From assembly GCA_019448385.1 (NCBI GenBank), contig JAGTXO010000003.1:1240001-1304000 (forward strand): a stretch of 64,000 bases of DNA. The letters run 5' to 3'. The notes beneath the pieces are model-generated. The model saw only the letters and a program-made list of their open reading frames with translations. It was not told the origin of the DNA and ran no database searches. Source of the stretch: Diacronema lutheri (lineage: Eukaryota > Haptophyta > Pavlovophyceae > Pavlovales > Pavlovaceae). Positions within the stretch are counted from its first letter, which is position 1, and every line of letters begins with the position of its first letter. This document shows, one piece after another, positions 39,709 through 49,200 of this stretch. A program made the position numbers and the translations under genes.

Positions 39709-40658
39709 ATGTCCGCGTCGGTTCTGAAGGAGGAGGGGAACTCTGCGCTCAAGGAGGGCCGCACGGCGCAAGCGGTCGACATATACTCGCGCGCTATCGC
39801 GCTGGAGCCGCGCAACCATGTGCTCTACAGCAACCGCGCCGCCGCGCTCGCCGCGCTCGGCCGCTACGACGACGCGCTCAACGATTCATCGCAAGTGATC
39901 GTGCTCGAGCCCACGTGGGTGAAGGTGAGCGATGGGTGCGACCTTGAGGGCGAGGCTGCGTGGCCCCTCGCGCCACTCTGCGCCTTGGCGCACGTACGCG
40001 TTGCGTGAACCATCGCCCATGGCCCACTCGGCAAGGGCCGCCGCGCCCGCGCACCTGCGTGCCGGCATGCCTGGCTCATGATCCTGCTGGCGCGCCCATC
40101 CCCCGCGGCGGTCAGGGCCACGTGCGGAAGGGCGCGGCGCTGCGCTCGCTTGAGCGGCACGCCGAATCGATCGCTGCCTACCAGCAGGCGCTGCGCCTTG
40201 AGCCCGCGAACGCGCAGGTCCTCGCTGCGTTGCGCGAGGTCGAGGCTTTGCAACGCGACTCGGGTCGCAACTGGGCGGACGACCTCGAGTCGTCGGACGA
40301 CGACAGCGGCGGCCAGCGCGCTGGCGCGCGCGCAGCACAGCCGGCGGCGGTAGGGCACAAGCGCGCGCGGGCGGGCGCGCGCGACGCCGAGCCAAGCGAC
40401 GGGGCGGGCGCGCGCGACGCACGCGCGCGCGGCAGCAGGCCACCCGCGCCACGCGCGCTCGCCCGGCTACAGGCGTTGCTTGAGGGTGCAAACGCGAGCG
40501 GGCTTCGCGCGTGCTTGCTGCAGCTGGGCAGGGGCGACGGCGCGCTGTGCGACCGCGCGTGCGACGTGCTCGAGCACCTCGCCGAGGGCTCGAGCGAGGG
40601 CGAGGGCGAGGGCGAGGTCGGCTCGGGCGCGAGTAGCGCGGACCACGACGACATTTGA
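39709..40658 (+). CDS. TPR co-chaperone-like protein (STI1/SGT-type repeats)
   Basis: Two exons, 39709-39924 and 40116-40658, give 252 residues. Three TPR motifs: LKEEGNSALKEGRTAQAVDIYSR is spread over the first, VLYSNRAAALAALGRYDDA is the second, and VRKGAALRSLERHAESIAAY is the third, joined across the 191-bp intron exactly where HSP70/HSP90 organising TPRs require (WVK-GHVRKGAAL). The lysine/asparagine clamp residues typical of EEVD-binding TPRs (KEEGN, SNRAA, RKGAA) are present. The C-terminal 120 residues are acidic and Ala-rich with an EGEGEGE run. Probably a cytosolic adaptor for Hsp70/Hsp90. Confidence 0.85.
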
Positions 40659-40703
40659 CGTTGTTTTCATGTTTTGGACGACCACCCCGCGTTGTTTTGA
40701 TGG

Positions 40704-41207
40704 TTGATGCAATGGAGCCACATGGCAGCGCGGCGGATCAGGCGGCTGGTCCTGTCAGTTCAGGCGGCCTGGGGTCCAATGCAGGCCGCGCAGAGTCCGG
40801 GGCACCCGAGCGCCCGTCTGCGGCGGGCGGTCCCGGTGCGTCGGCCGCCGCGTGTATTTCGCCGGCCGCGTGGCCGCGCGCACCCGCCTCGATCGCAGGC
40901 GCGCCGCGCGCGCCACCGGCGCCGCCACTTCGCGCGGACGCGTCGTGGTGCTCCGCTATTGCCGCGGCGAGGAAGGGCGCCAGATCCGCTGCCGCCTGCG
41001 CCGCCGCCACCTCCGCCTGGTGGCAATGTCGGACACGACGATGACCGCCATCCGGGCGACGTGGATGACGATGCGCATCTCGGCGACGACGACGAGGAAA
41101 ACCTGGAAAGCGCGCGTGCGCAGCCGCCCGCCAAACGCCAACGCTGCAAGGTCTGTCAGCAGCCAGGGCACAACGCGCGATCCTGTGGCCGCAGGAGGGC
41201 GGCTTGA
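40704..41207 (+). CDS. ORF with C-terminal CCHC zinc knuckle, probably transposon-derived
   Basis: The C-terminal part of this frame has an acidic run (GDVDDDAHLGDDDEEN) followed by KRQRCKVCQQPGHNARSC, a C-x2-C-x4-H-x4-C zinc knuckle. That combination is common at the ends of eukaryotic transposase or gag-like proteins. The Arg-rich N-terminal half of the frame is doubtful, and other frames over 40704-41010 look equally plausible, so the true N-terminus or an intron is unresolved. Confidence 0.4.
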   Translation: MMQWSHMAARRIRRLVLSVQAAWGPMQAAQSPGHPSARLRRAVPVRRPPRVFRRPRGRAHPPRSQARRARHRRRHFARTRRGAPLLPRRGRAPDPLPPAPPPPPPGGNVGHDDDRHPGDVDDDAHLGDDDEENLESARAQPPAKRQRCKVCQQPGHNARSCGRRRAA

Positions 41208-41211
41208 CCCT

Positions 41212-41790
41212 TCAGCGTCCAACTAGCAGTCTTCGCTGACACCGCCTTTTCGGCGGACCGCCCAAAAGCGATTTTGAGTTTGTTGAGCACTTTTGGGCGG
41301 TCAGCTCCGCCTGCATGCGACTCCACGCCGCCTCGAGCTCGCCGCCTAGGCGCGAGCCCGAGGCGAAGGACTGGCGCCAGCCCAGCGTGGTCATGGCGTC
41401 GAACGCGCCGCGACCGACGCGGGCTGCGATGGCCGGACGGTCGAGGATGCCCTGCATGAGCACCGTGCCGTCCGGCGCGAGCGTGTCGAGCAAGTGCGGC
41501 ACGACCCGCCACGCTGCGCCCCAGACTTCCGCGAGCGCAGAGTCGGCCTGCCGGCGCAGGCCGCCGCCGTGCTGCGCGACCGGCAGGAACAGCCGGCGGC
41601 AGGCGTGAGCATCCGTGGACACCGAGACGCCAAGGGCGACGGTGGCGGCCCGAAGGACGGTAGCGTCGAAGGTCGCCGCCGCGCCGGCCGCGTCGGAAGG
41701 GTAGGAGTGGGCGGTGAAGTACGTGAGGACGGTCTCACCAGTTTTTTTGGTGCCAGTGTGCCAGAGCTTCGGGCGCCTGGCGGCGCCCAT
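41212..41790 (-). pseudogene. Reverse-transcriptase-like C-terminal fragment (non-LTR element remnant)
   Basis: The minus-strand frame encodes DATVLRAATVALG, then FLPVAQHGGGLRRQADSA and LAEVWGAAWRVVPHLL, then a helical tail (LGGELEAAWSRMQAEL). The order of a hydrophobic strand, LP...GGxGLR and Ala-rich helix is what follows the catalytic core in many non-LTR retrotransposon polymerases. The catalytic YxDD core is not in the window at this place, so it is a fragment. Assignment is from pattern memory and moderate at best. Confidence 0.4.
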
Positions 41791-42179
41791 CCAGTATACT
41801 GCGAGGCCCCGTGGTCCCCAACGGCGCGGCGCGCGCCCGCGCGCCCGCGCCGGCCGGAGGCTTCGGAATGCCGGCCGCCTCGACGATGTTTGCCTTAATC
41901 GTCTCGGCTGCGTTTTCGCGTTCTGCCGGCCGCGCTCCGCGCGCCCCGCCGCCCCTGCTCATCGACTGCGCCGGCACCACGAACAACGTACTTTTCGCCC
42001 CGGTCGGTGGGTTTGGGGGCGGCGAGGCGCGCGTGCGCGGCCACGCGGGCGGCATCGCGGCGCTTACCACGCTGGCGGCGGGCGGCGGTGCGCTTTGCAG
42101 CGGCGGCAGAGATGGGTCAGTACCTGATCTCTGCCAATCCAGCACGACAGCAGCAGAAGCAGCCGCCGGAGCCGATCAC

Positions 42180-42398
42180 TCGGCCTCTGCACTCGGACTC
42201 TCGGGCGGCGCATCAGCTGCGGGCACATCGTCCTCGTCATCCGCCCACAGGTTCTCGATCTCCAGCAGCAACTTGCGGCGCGCGCCCTGCGAGAGCGCGG
42301 GGATCTTCTTGCAGAGCTCGTCGTCCTTGGTGAACTCGCGCAGGCGCTTCGCATAGAGCTCGTACAGCGGCCTGGCGTGGGCGCACGCGACGACGGAC
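42180..42398 (-). pseudogene. Inverted transposase-like segment
   Basis: On the minus strand a natural-looking stretch reads ACAHARPLYELYAKRLREF, KKIPALSQGARRKLLLEI and ENLWADDEDDVPAADAPP. It abuts, head to head, the hAT transposase fragment on the plus strand at about 42399, suggesting a rearranged copy of the same or a related element. No complete gene can be assembled. Confidence 0.35.
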
Positions 42399-42833
42399 AT
42401 GTGGACCGCGCGCCACTCCGGCGACGCATACAGTTCGTTGGCGCTGCGCTTTGCCGATCCGCAGACTGGCGAGCTCGAGACGCTCAAGCTGGGTGTCGTC
42501 AAGTTTTTCGGCGCGCACACAGCTGTCGGGATCAAGGAGCACCTCGAGTCTCGCTTCCAAGAGTTTGGCCTCGCGAACTCGGACATCGCGTCTATCGCGA
42601 CCGACTCGGGCGCGAACGTGCGCCAGTGCTGCATCGACCTCGCCAAGGAGAAGGGCATCGATTGGGTGCCGTGCATCAACCATGGCCTGCACAACACCTC
42701 AAGGTATGCCTTTGGCCTCGTCGACGAGGACATCGAGGTCAATGAGGAGGAGGACCCCATCTTCGACAATGGGTGCGACGAGTTCCAGCTTGATGAGGAG
42801 CCGGACGAGGAGGGAGCACCGGCGAGCGCGTGA
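42399..42833 (+). pseudogene. hAT-family transposase fragment
   Basis: The 144-residue frame carries hAT core signatures in order: MWTARHSGDAYSSLALRF (conserved D/W strand region), HTAVGIKEHLESRFQEFGL, SIATDSGANVRQ (the catalytic-region D with G-x-N) and WVPCINHGLHNT (the C...H motif). An acidic tail then ends at a TGA at 42831. It lacks the zinc-finger N-terminus and the C-terminal dimerisation domain, so it is probably inactive or domesticated. It is surrounded by other repeat debris. Confidence 0.7.
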
Positions 42834-42941
42834 GCAGCTTGAGGGCGCAGGTTGCCTGCGCGGACGCGCGCGCAGCAGGGGGCTGTGTACTGTACGGACT
42901 CGAAAAGTGTAGCCACAGGAGGGTTTGCCAATCTTGCTCAA

Positions 42942-43047
42942 CCAAGATTGAGTGGCCAATCTTGGCTGGCCGGACGGAACACTCCACCAAGATTGAGTGG
43001 CCAATCTTGGCTGGCCGGACGGAACACGCATCCAAGATTGAGTGGCC
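42942..43047 (+). repeat. 45-bp tandem repeat built on a 24-bp palindrome
   Basis: CCAAGATTG-AGTGGC-CAATCTTGG occurs at 42942 and 42987 with an exact 45-bp period; a third, partial copy starts at 43032. The intervening CTGGCCGGACGGAACAC is also conserved. A degenerate arm (GCCAATCTTGCTCAA) precedes at 42927. It lies just after the hAT fragment, so it may be subterminal transposase-binding DNA. Confidence 0.9.
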
Positions 43048-43146
43048 GCCCGACTCTCGCTCGAACGACCAGCACGCCTCGGCTCCGGCCGAGACGGCGC
43101 CGCTCAAGATCCCTTCGACCTCTCCATTCGCCACGCTGCTGGTCCT

Positions 43147-43282
43147 CGCGTACAGTGTGGGCGCGTTCGCTCTCTGGTCCTTCATCGCGTCGATCCTCCT
43201 CGCGTGCAAGGCCGCGCCCACACTGTACGCGTGCAGATACCGCTGGCCCTTCTCCGGCGACATCCCGCCCACACTGTACGCG
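43147..43282. repeat. 19-bp inverted/direct repeat trio
   Basis: CGCGTACAGTGTGGGCGCG at 43147-43165 is exactly the reverse complement of 43213-43231; a third copy in the latter orientation is at 43265-43282 (one end mismatch). CGTGCAAGGCCGCGC also recurs near 43202 and 43281. Looks like transposon-end or recombination debris. Confidence 0.85.
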
Positions 43283-43330
43283 TGCAAGGCCGCGCTCTGC
43301 CTGCTGCAGCGCCAGCTTCGTCCGGCATCG

Positions 43331-43558
43331 GCGCTCAGATCGCGCGAGAGCTCGCGTGCCGCGGCTTCGACCTGATCCTCGTCGCGCGCCGCGGCGACAG
43401 GCTCGCGGCGCTGCAGCAGGAGCTGCAGGCCTTGTCGCTCGTCCACGCCAAGCGCAAGGCGGACGTGCGCATGTTCCCGTACGACCTCTCCAAGCCCGAC
43501 GACGTGGCGTCTCTCTGCTCTGAGCTCGCCAGCCTGCCCGTCGCCATCCTCGTCGGCG
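43331..43558 (+). pseudogene. Truncated short-chain dehydrogenase (SDR) exon
   Basis: The frame reads ASSGIGAQIARELACRGFDL, ILVARRGDRLAALQQELQAL, then DLSKPDDVASLCSELASLP and VAILV, i.e. the first half of an SDR Rossmann fold (the GxxxGxG region without its upstream TG, then the D-x-x-D stretch). The expected NNAG after VAILV and the YxxxK catalytic pair are absent downstream. Upstream there is no ALVTG-coding segment. It is either one exon of a gene whose other exons I missed or a captured gene fragment. Confidence 0.55.
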
Positions 43559-43649
43559 TGACGCGCGCGCTGCGCGCGCGCGGCCGGCGCTGGCGGACGC
43601 TGTCGCGCGACCCGACCTGAGCGCGACGCCGCGCAGGCAAGAGCGCGAG

Positions 43650-43820
43650 GCCGACTCGATCTTCGAGCGTATCGACGGGCACCCGCATCCGAATAGCGCG
43701 TACACCGCCGGGCACAAGCCTGGGCCCAAGTGCGCGCTGCTGATGGCTTTCGATGAGCCGTCGTCGGATACGGGCAAACCGTATATACCTGCGGCGAGAA
43801 AGGGCGTCAACCCGCGTTGA
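43650..43820 (+). CDS. Short unrecognised coding-like segment overlapping a convergent gene end
   Basis: The plus-strand frame reads EREADSIFERIDGHPHPNSA, YTAGHKPGPKCALLMAFDEP and ends GVNPR with TGA at 43818-43820. Composition is balanced, unlike shadow frames. It overlaps the final codons of the minus-strand glycosyltransferase (stop at 43807) by 14 bp. It could be a last exon joined to the SDR-like exon by an acceptor near 43640-43646, but the joined protein would not be a normal SDR. Confidence 0.3.
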   Translation, partial: ADSIFERIDGHPHPNSAYTAGHKPGPKCALLMAFDEPSSDTGKPYIPAARKGVNPR

Positions 43821-43825
43821 CGCCC
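43802..43825. terminator. Perfect hairpin at convergent gene ends
   Basis: GGGCGTCAAC-CCGC-GTTGACGCCC, a 10-bp perfect stem with 4-nt loop spanning the stop codon of the minus-strand glycosyltransferase. A 3'-end signal role is possible but unproven for a Pol II gene. Confidence 0.45.
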
Positions 43826-45057
43826 GAGTTGGACTGGAGGACGGCGAAAAGCGCGGGCGCGTCCTTGCCGAACACCGCCTCGGGCCTCCACGCCTCCCAA
43901 TCGCCCCACTCAAAGCCGGTTTCGTCATATATACTCTTGGCGCCGCGTGCGGGCGGCGCGTGCAGCCGCTCAAGCGCCGACGTGCCGTCGGCGGCGCGCC
44001 ACTCGCAGCCCGCGGTCCAGTAGAGCGTGTACTCGCTCCAATTGTACTGGTCGGGCGCCTGCAGCAGCAGCCGGAACAGGATCTCGTCCCACGCCGCGCC
44101 CCACCACCGCCCGCCGTTCGCCTCCTCAATGCGCGCCATCGTGCGTAACGCGATCGAGCGCGAGAGAACGGCGGGCGTTACGCCGATCGTCGCGCCGCGC
44201 AACGCGCGCTCCCATCCGGCGCCCTCGGTGCCCGCGTGCAGCACGCACCCGCCCGCGCGCAACGCCCGGTCGGCGGCCGCCCACCACGAAATGTCGTGCC
44301 GGCGCGCATACGGCCACGCCTCGCCCTGCACCAGCGCCTTGCCGTCGGGCGACACGAGCGAGGCGAAGGCGAGCGGCTGCGCGAGGAGCACGTCCTGATC
44401 GAGTGTCACGTAAAACTCGGTGCTCACCACCGCCGCCGCCGCGAGCTTGAGCAGCATCTGCAGCCGGTAGGCGACGCCGCGCCCGCCCCTTTCGCGCCAC
44501 TCGCGCCTGGGCGTGTAGCGCTGGAAGTAGGACGCGCTCTGCGAGAGGAGGGCAGCGTCGTCGACGACGCGCCACGCAAAGGGCAGGCGGCGCAGCGTCG
44601 CGTGCGCCTCGAAGGTCGCGTGCTGCGCCGTCGGTGCGACGACGAGCAGCTCGGCGATCGACGGCGGCGACGCGAACGCGCTGAGCGCCTCCGCGCAGCT
44701 CTCGAGGCGTGGAAAGCCCTCCTCGTCGTCGGCGCTGGCGAGCAGCACGAGCGTGAGCTGACGCTCGGCGAGAAGCGCCGTGCGGTCGGGCAATACCACC
44801 TCCGGCCGCGTGCTCCGCTTGACGGGCACGACCGTGCCGTCGTCCATCACGAGGCCGGCGTGCGCGCGGCGCGCGCGGCGCGCGCGCGAGTCGGCGGCAG
44901 CGGCGAGGCCTACCGGCCGATTGGCGGGCAGGTCGAGCACGGCGAGGTGAATGCTCCACACCAGCGCCCAGACGACGAGCGCGAGCACCGCGCAGTGCGC
45001 AGGCCGCAGCTTTGCGCTTGGCGCCGCGGTCGACCTGCCGGCCGCGCGATCGGCCAT
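43807..45057 (-). CDS. Type II membrane glycosyltransferase-like protein (DUF6492 type)
   Basis: A 416-residue single-exon protein. A basic N-terminus is followed by one hydrophobic segment (AVLALVVWALVWSIHLAVL, about residues 23-41), giving a Golgi type II topology. The luminal domain contains FYVTLDQDVLLAQPL (DxD metal/nucleotide-sugar motif), GVAYRLQMLLKL, and a C-terminal WSEYTLYWTAGCEW block, as in DUF6492/GT-A-fold proteins. Donor and acceptor are unknown. It shares only 26 bp with the divergent sulfotransferase start; both are Golgi-type glycan-modifying enzymes. Confidence 0.75.
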   Translation of the reverse strand: MADRAAGRSTAAPSAKLRPAHCAVLALVVWALVWSIHLAVLDLPANRPVGLAAAADSRARRARRAHAGLVMDDGTVVPVKRSTRPEVVLPDRTALLAERQLTLVLLASADDEEGFPRLESCAEALSAFASPPSIAELLVVAPTAQHATFEAHATLRRLPFAWRVVDDAALLSQSASYFQRYTPRREWRERGGRGVAYRLQMLLKLAAAAVVSTEFYVTLDQDVLLAQPLAFASLVSPDGKALVQGEAWPYARRHDISWWAAADRALRAGGCVLHAGTEGAGWERALRGATIGVTPAVLSRSIALRTMARIEEANGGRWWGAAWDEILFRLLLQAPDQYNWSEYTLYWTAGCEWRAADGTSALERLHAPPARGAKSIYDETGFEWGDWEAWRPEAVFGKDAPALFAVLQSNSGVNAG

Positions 45058-45083
45058 CCTTGGCTCGGCCCCCCCAACTAGTG
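45058..45083. promoter_or_regulatory. 26-bp divergent start-to-start spacer
   Basis: The shortest head-to-head gap in the window (CTCGGCCCCCCCAACTAGTG core). Core promoters must extend into the coding sequences. Confidence 0.35.
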
Positions 45084-46232
45084 ATGTCGTTCGCGCCCGA
45101 CGAGCAGCGCGCGTTCCGCCGGGAGAACCGGTGGAATGTCACGTCCGTGCTGATGGGCTGCACGATGGGCGCGTGGTTCTCGATCCTGCGCGAGCGCGCC
45201 GCCGATGTCGCGTGGCTGACGTACGGCCACCGCGTCGTCGTGCTCACGCTCTCGGCCGCATTCCACTCGGCCGTCAGCGTCGTCGAGTCGCTCGTCTACG
45301 GCCGGACGGTCGCAGCGCAGCCGGTGCGCGACGACCCGGTGTTCGTGCTCGGGCATCCGCGCACGGGCACTACGCTTGTCTACAACCTACTCGGCATGGA
45401 CACCGCCTCGTTCATCTACCCGACGACGTACCTCACGACGTTCCCGTTCACGGCGCTCGCGCTCCGCCCCGTCAAAGGCCTCGTCTCGCGCGCGCTGCCC
45501 AAGACGCGGCCGATGGACAACATGGAGCTCGGGCTGGACATGCCTCAAGAAGACGAGCTCGGCACCAACGCCCTTTCCGGCGGCGTCAGCCTCGTCATGC
45601 CGATCGTCTTCATGACGCGCGCACTCGACTACTTCCCCTACTTCACGTTTGAGCGCGCGCCCGCCGGCAAGTTCGACGCGTGGCGGCGCGCGCTGCACTT
45701 GCTGCTGCGCAAGGCGGCGGTGCTTGCGGGTGGGCAGGGCCCGCGCCGCATGCTCCTCAAGTCGCCGATGCACACCGCGCGCGTCCGGCTGCTCGACGGC
45801 ATGTTTGCGCGCGCGTCGTACATTTACATTTTCCGCCACCCGTTCGCCGTTTTCCAGTCGGCGGCAAACATGGCGGAGAAGACGTACTCGCTCACGTACC
45901 TCGACGACCCGACGGACGCGCAGATCCAGGAGTTCATCCTCGCCCAGTTCGAGCTCCTCCTCGACGAGTACCTCGCCGCGCGCGAGCGTGTGCGCGACCG
46001 GCTTCTGGAGATTCGGTATGAGGCGTTTGAGGCCGACCCCTTCGCGGGCGTGTGCTCCATCTACGCGCACTTTGGCTGGCCGATGCCGATGCGCGACGAG
46101 CTGCGCGCGCACTGCGCGCAGCTTCGCGCCTCGTACGCGAAGAACGACTTTCGTGAGCTCACGCCCGGCCTCAAGGCGCTCATCTACCGTCGCTGGCGCC
46201 GCGCCTTTGACGTGTTCGGCTACGAGCCGTAG
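45084..46232 (+). CDS. PAPS-dependent sulfotransferase
   Basis: A 382-residue single-exon protein of the Sulfotransfer_3 type. The 5'-phosphosulfate loop is FVLGHPRTGTTLVYNLL and the 3'-phosphate site is YIYIFRHPFAVFQSAANM; KSPMHTARVRLL lies between. An N-terminal hydrophobic segment (VVVLTLSAAFHSAVSV, about residues 50-65) may anchor it to the membrane. The acceptor substrate cannot be predicted. The start at 45084 begins MSFAPDEQRAFRREN. PAPS supply would depend on ATP sulfurylase, encoded 7 kb away. Confidence 0.88.
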   Translation: MSFAPDEQRAFRRENRWNVTSVLMGCTMGAWFSILRERAADVAWLTYGHRVVVLTLSAAFHSAVSVVESLVYGRTVAAQPVRDDPVFVLGHPRTGTTLVYNLLGMDTASFIYPTTYLTTFPFTALALRPVKGLVSRALPKTRPMDNMELGLDMPQEDELGTNALSGGVSLVMPIVFMTRALDYFPYFTFERAPAGKFDAWRRALHLLLRKAAVLAGGQGPRRMLLKSPMHTARVRLLDGMFARASYIYIFRHPFAVFQSAANMAEKTYSLTYLDDPTDAQIQEFILAQFELLLDEYLAARERVRDRLLEIRYEAFEADPFAGVCSIYAHFGWPMPMRDELRAHCAQLRASYAKNDFRELTPGLKALIYRRWRRAFDVFGYEP

Positions 46233-46293
46233 ACCTGGAAGCGCCGAAGCGGCCCCTCTTCACGATCGCAACCCCGCCCCTGGGGGCGCTTTA
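46233..46293. other. Convergent spacer
   Basis: 61 bp between the sulfotransferase and coiled-coil gene stops; contains CCCCGCCCCTGGGGGCGC. No gene. Confidence 0.4.
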
Positions 46294-49200
46294 TCATTCT
46301 GACGTTGGGCTGAGGGGCTCCACGGCGGCCGCATGGCGAGCGGCCAGCAGCGCCAGCGGGTCGTCCGTGCCGCCCGCATCGCGCCCTGCACCCGCACTCT
46401 GCAGTGGGACGGGTGTCGCGCCCGAGCTTCCCGCGCCCGAGTCGGCGCGTGCCGTCGGCTGCTGCCCAGCCGCCGCGGGCGTCTCGCCGGTGCCTCCAAG
46501 GCTCCACGTGGACAGGAGCGACGAGCCGCGGAGCGAGCTGTCGCGCGCCGAGCTCGACGCGCCCGGCGCGCTGCCGTCGTCTGCCGCAACCGCGCGCGCG
46601 CCAGCGGCACCGCCACCGCCAGTCGACGCTGCATCTCCGCCGCCGACGAAGGCGCCTGCCGCGCGCGCGTTGGCCGCGGCGGGGTGCGGGGTGGGCGCGA
46701 ATACCGAGGGCGTCGCGAGAGCGACCATTGGCGGGAATGCGCCCGCAAAGGAGGCAGATGCGTCGCTTGGCCGCGTCGAGGGCACGCCAGACGCCCGCGC
46801 GTGTTGTCCCGCCTGCTCGAGCTCCCAGCGAACGCCCTCCGAGCCGCTCGGCGCGCTCGGCGCGCCGCGGCGCGCTTCGCTCGAGGGCGCGCCGACGCTG
46901 GTGGGCGGCGCGGCGTCTTTTCGCGCGGCCGCGGGCACCGCGCAGGCGGCCGATCTGCCCATCTGCACGCCCTGTGCTCCGCCGTGCGCGCCGCCACCGT
47001 ACGCGCTGCCGCCGTACGCGCCGCCGCCGCTGCTGCAGCCGTAGCCCGTGCCGCCATAGCCACCCAACGCCCCGCCACCGCCTCCGTAACCGCTGCCATC
47101 TCCGTACACGCCACCATGGCCGTAGCCGCCGCCGCCGAGCGAGCCGCCAAACGGCGGCGGCGGCAGCGCGGCGGCGTAGACGAGTTGCGGCGGCGCGCCG
47201 CCCGCGAGCAGCGGCTGGTTGGCGAGCGGCGGGCGCGCGCGCAGCTGCGCGATGAAGTCGTTCTGCGCGCTCAGCTCCGTGCGCGCGCGCTCGCGCTCCT
47301 CGTGCAGCAACACGCTCTCGACGGAGCGCGGCGCGCCGCGCGCGCCGCGCGCGGCCGACGCGCCGTCCGCCGCCCACGCCGTCCGCGCGCTGCGCTGCGC
47401 GAGCGCCGTGCTACCGCTTGCGCCGCCGCGTGCGCGCGCCACGCCGTTGCTACCCCAGCGCGCGCGCGCGCGCACGGCGGCTTCGCCACCGCCGTCATCA
47501 TCGTCGCGCGCCGGGCCGGCGGCATGCCGCGCGCGGCCGCCAGGACCACCGCCACCGCCGCCGCCGCCGCCGGCGGCGGCATCGTCCGCCTCGTCCGCGT
47601 AGGCCGCCGCGCTCATCTGCTCGACGAGCTGCAGCTGCAGCGAGCGCGTCGCCTCGGCGGTACGCGTGACGTTCAGGCGGTCTGTGAGCAAAGCCTTCCG
47701 CTCGCGCGCGGCCGCGAGTCTGTCCTCCTCGAAGCCCTTGCGCCGCGCCTGAAACGCGCGCGCGCGCTCGTCGATCGCCGCGTGCGCAGCCGCCGCCTCC
47801 GCGCGGCTCGCCTCCGCCTTGTCCTCGAACTCGCGCGCGAGCTCGAGCTGCACGCGGCTCGCCTCGTGGGCGCGCGCAACATCCCTGGAATCTCGCTGGA
47901 GCTGCAGGCCGAGCTGCGTGAGCGCGTCGGTCTGCTCGGCGAAGGCGGCGCGCTCGGCGTCGAGCTGCCGCCGTTGCTCAAGCACCGCCTCGCGCTCGTC
48001 GCCGAGCTGCGCCTTCATGCCGTCCAGCGCAACGCGCTCCATCGTCAGCTCCTTTTTAAAAGCGCCGAGCTTGCCCTCCGCGTCCGCCGCGCGCACGACG
48101 ACGGACGCCCTGTCGCGCGCGAGAGCCTCGCGCGCTTCGAGGAGGCGCGCCTGCTCCAGCTTGATCTCCTCGTTCTGCGTGTCCATCCACGCGAGGTGCT
48201 CCGCGCGCTCCTGGTGGCGTGGGGCGCGCGCAAATGCGATAAGGCCCGCGGCGCGGCGCGGCGCGGCGCGGGGCGGCGCGGCGCGGCACGGCGCGGCGGC
48301 GGCGCGCAAGACGCGGCGCGCAAGACGCGGCGCGCAAGACGCGGCGCGCAAGACGCGGCGCACAAGATGCGGCGCGGCGCGCATGGCGCGGCGCGCCTGG
48401 CGCGTGCCTTCTCGCGCGTCACGCGCAGCTCGTCGAGCGCGCGCCGCTCGTCGCGCAGCGCGGCGGACGCGTGTCGTCGTTCGGCCTCCCACGCGGCCGT
48501 CGCGCGGCGCAGGGTCTCGTGCTCCGCCTCGACGCGCCGGCGCTCGTCAGCGGTGCCGCTCGACGACGCGGCAACCGTCTCCTGCAAAGTGGCGAGAAGC
48601 GTCGCGAGCTGGCGGCTGCACCCCCCGACGGCCGGCGCGCGGTCGCGGGCCGAGCGGCGCACGAGGGCGCGGGCGCGTCGTGCACGTTGGTGCGCGCGTG
48701 CGCGCGCGGGTGGTGGTCAGCGCACAGCGGACGACCGGGCGCGCACACGGTCGCGCGGCGCACCGTTCGTCCTCGAGCGCGACCCGTTGCTTCTCGAGCC
48801 GAGCCTCCGCTAGTTGGCTGCTCGCGCGCGCCGCGGCGTCGCGCGCGGCCGCGCCGGCTGGATCGGCGCCGCCGGACGCGCCGACGGCGCCGGCGCCCGC
48901 ACCGGCGCCCGTCTCGACGCGCCGCTGCAGCAGCTGCATTGTCGCCACCGCCCCCTTCACCTCGTCCGCCACGGTGAGCACGCGCGTGAGCTGCATCTTC
49001 TGCTCGGCGAGTGCCTCAGCCTCGCGCGACGCGGCCGCTGACGACGCCGCGTTCGCCTCGGCGTGCGCCGCGCGCAGCCGCAGAAGCTCGTCGGCGTGCG
49101 CAGCGCGCGCGCGCGCGAGCTCCTCGCGCGCGGCGCGCGCCTCGAGCTCGCGCGCCGCGCCCAGCTCGCGCTCGCGGGCCGCCTCTGCGGCGCTCGCCTC

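Noticed and set aside
39138-39815. Earlier upstream start for the tail-anchored coiled-coil protein
   Set aside because: Upstream in-frame codons overlap the TPR gene's first exon; the ATG at 39680 fits the divergent arrangement.
41735-42145. Minus-strand open frame containing ENAAETIKANIVEAAGIPKP
   Set aside because: A short plausible stretch, but no start, domain or splice context; kept only as part of the transposon-debris region.
46333-48813. 826-codon plus-strand open frame
   Set aside because: Antisense shadow of the coiled-coil gene; low-complexity Arg/Ala composition.
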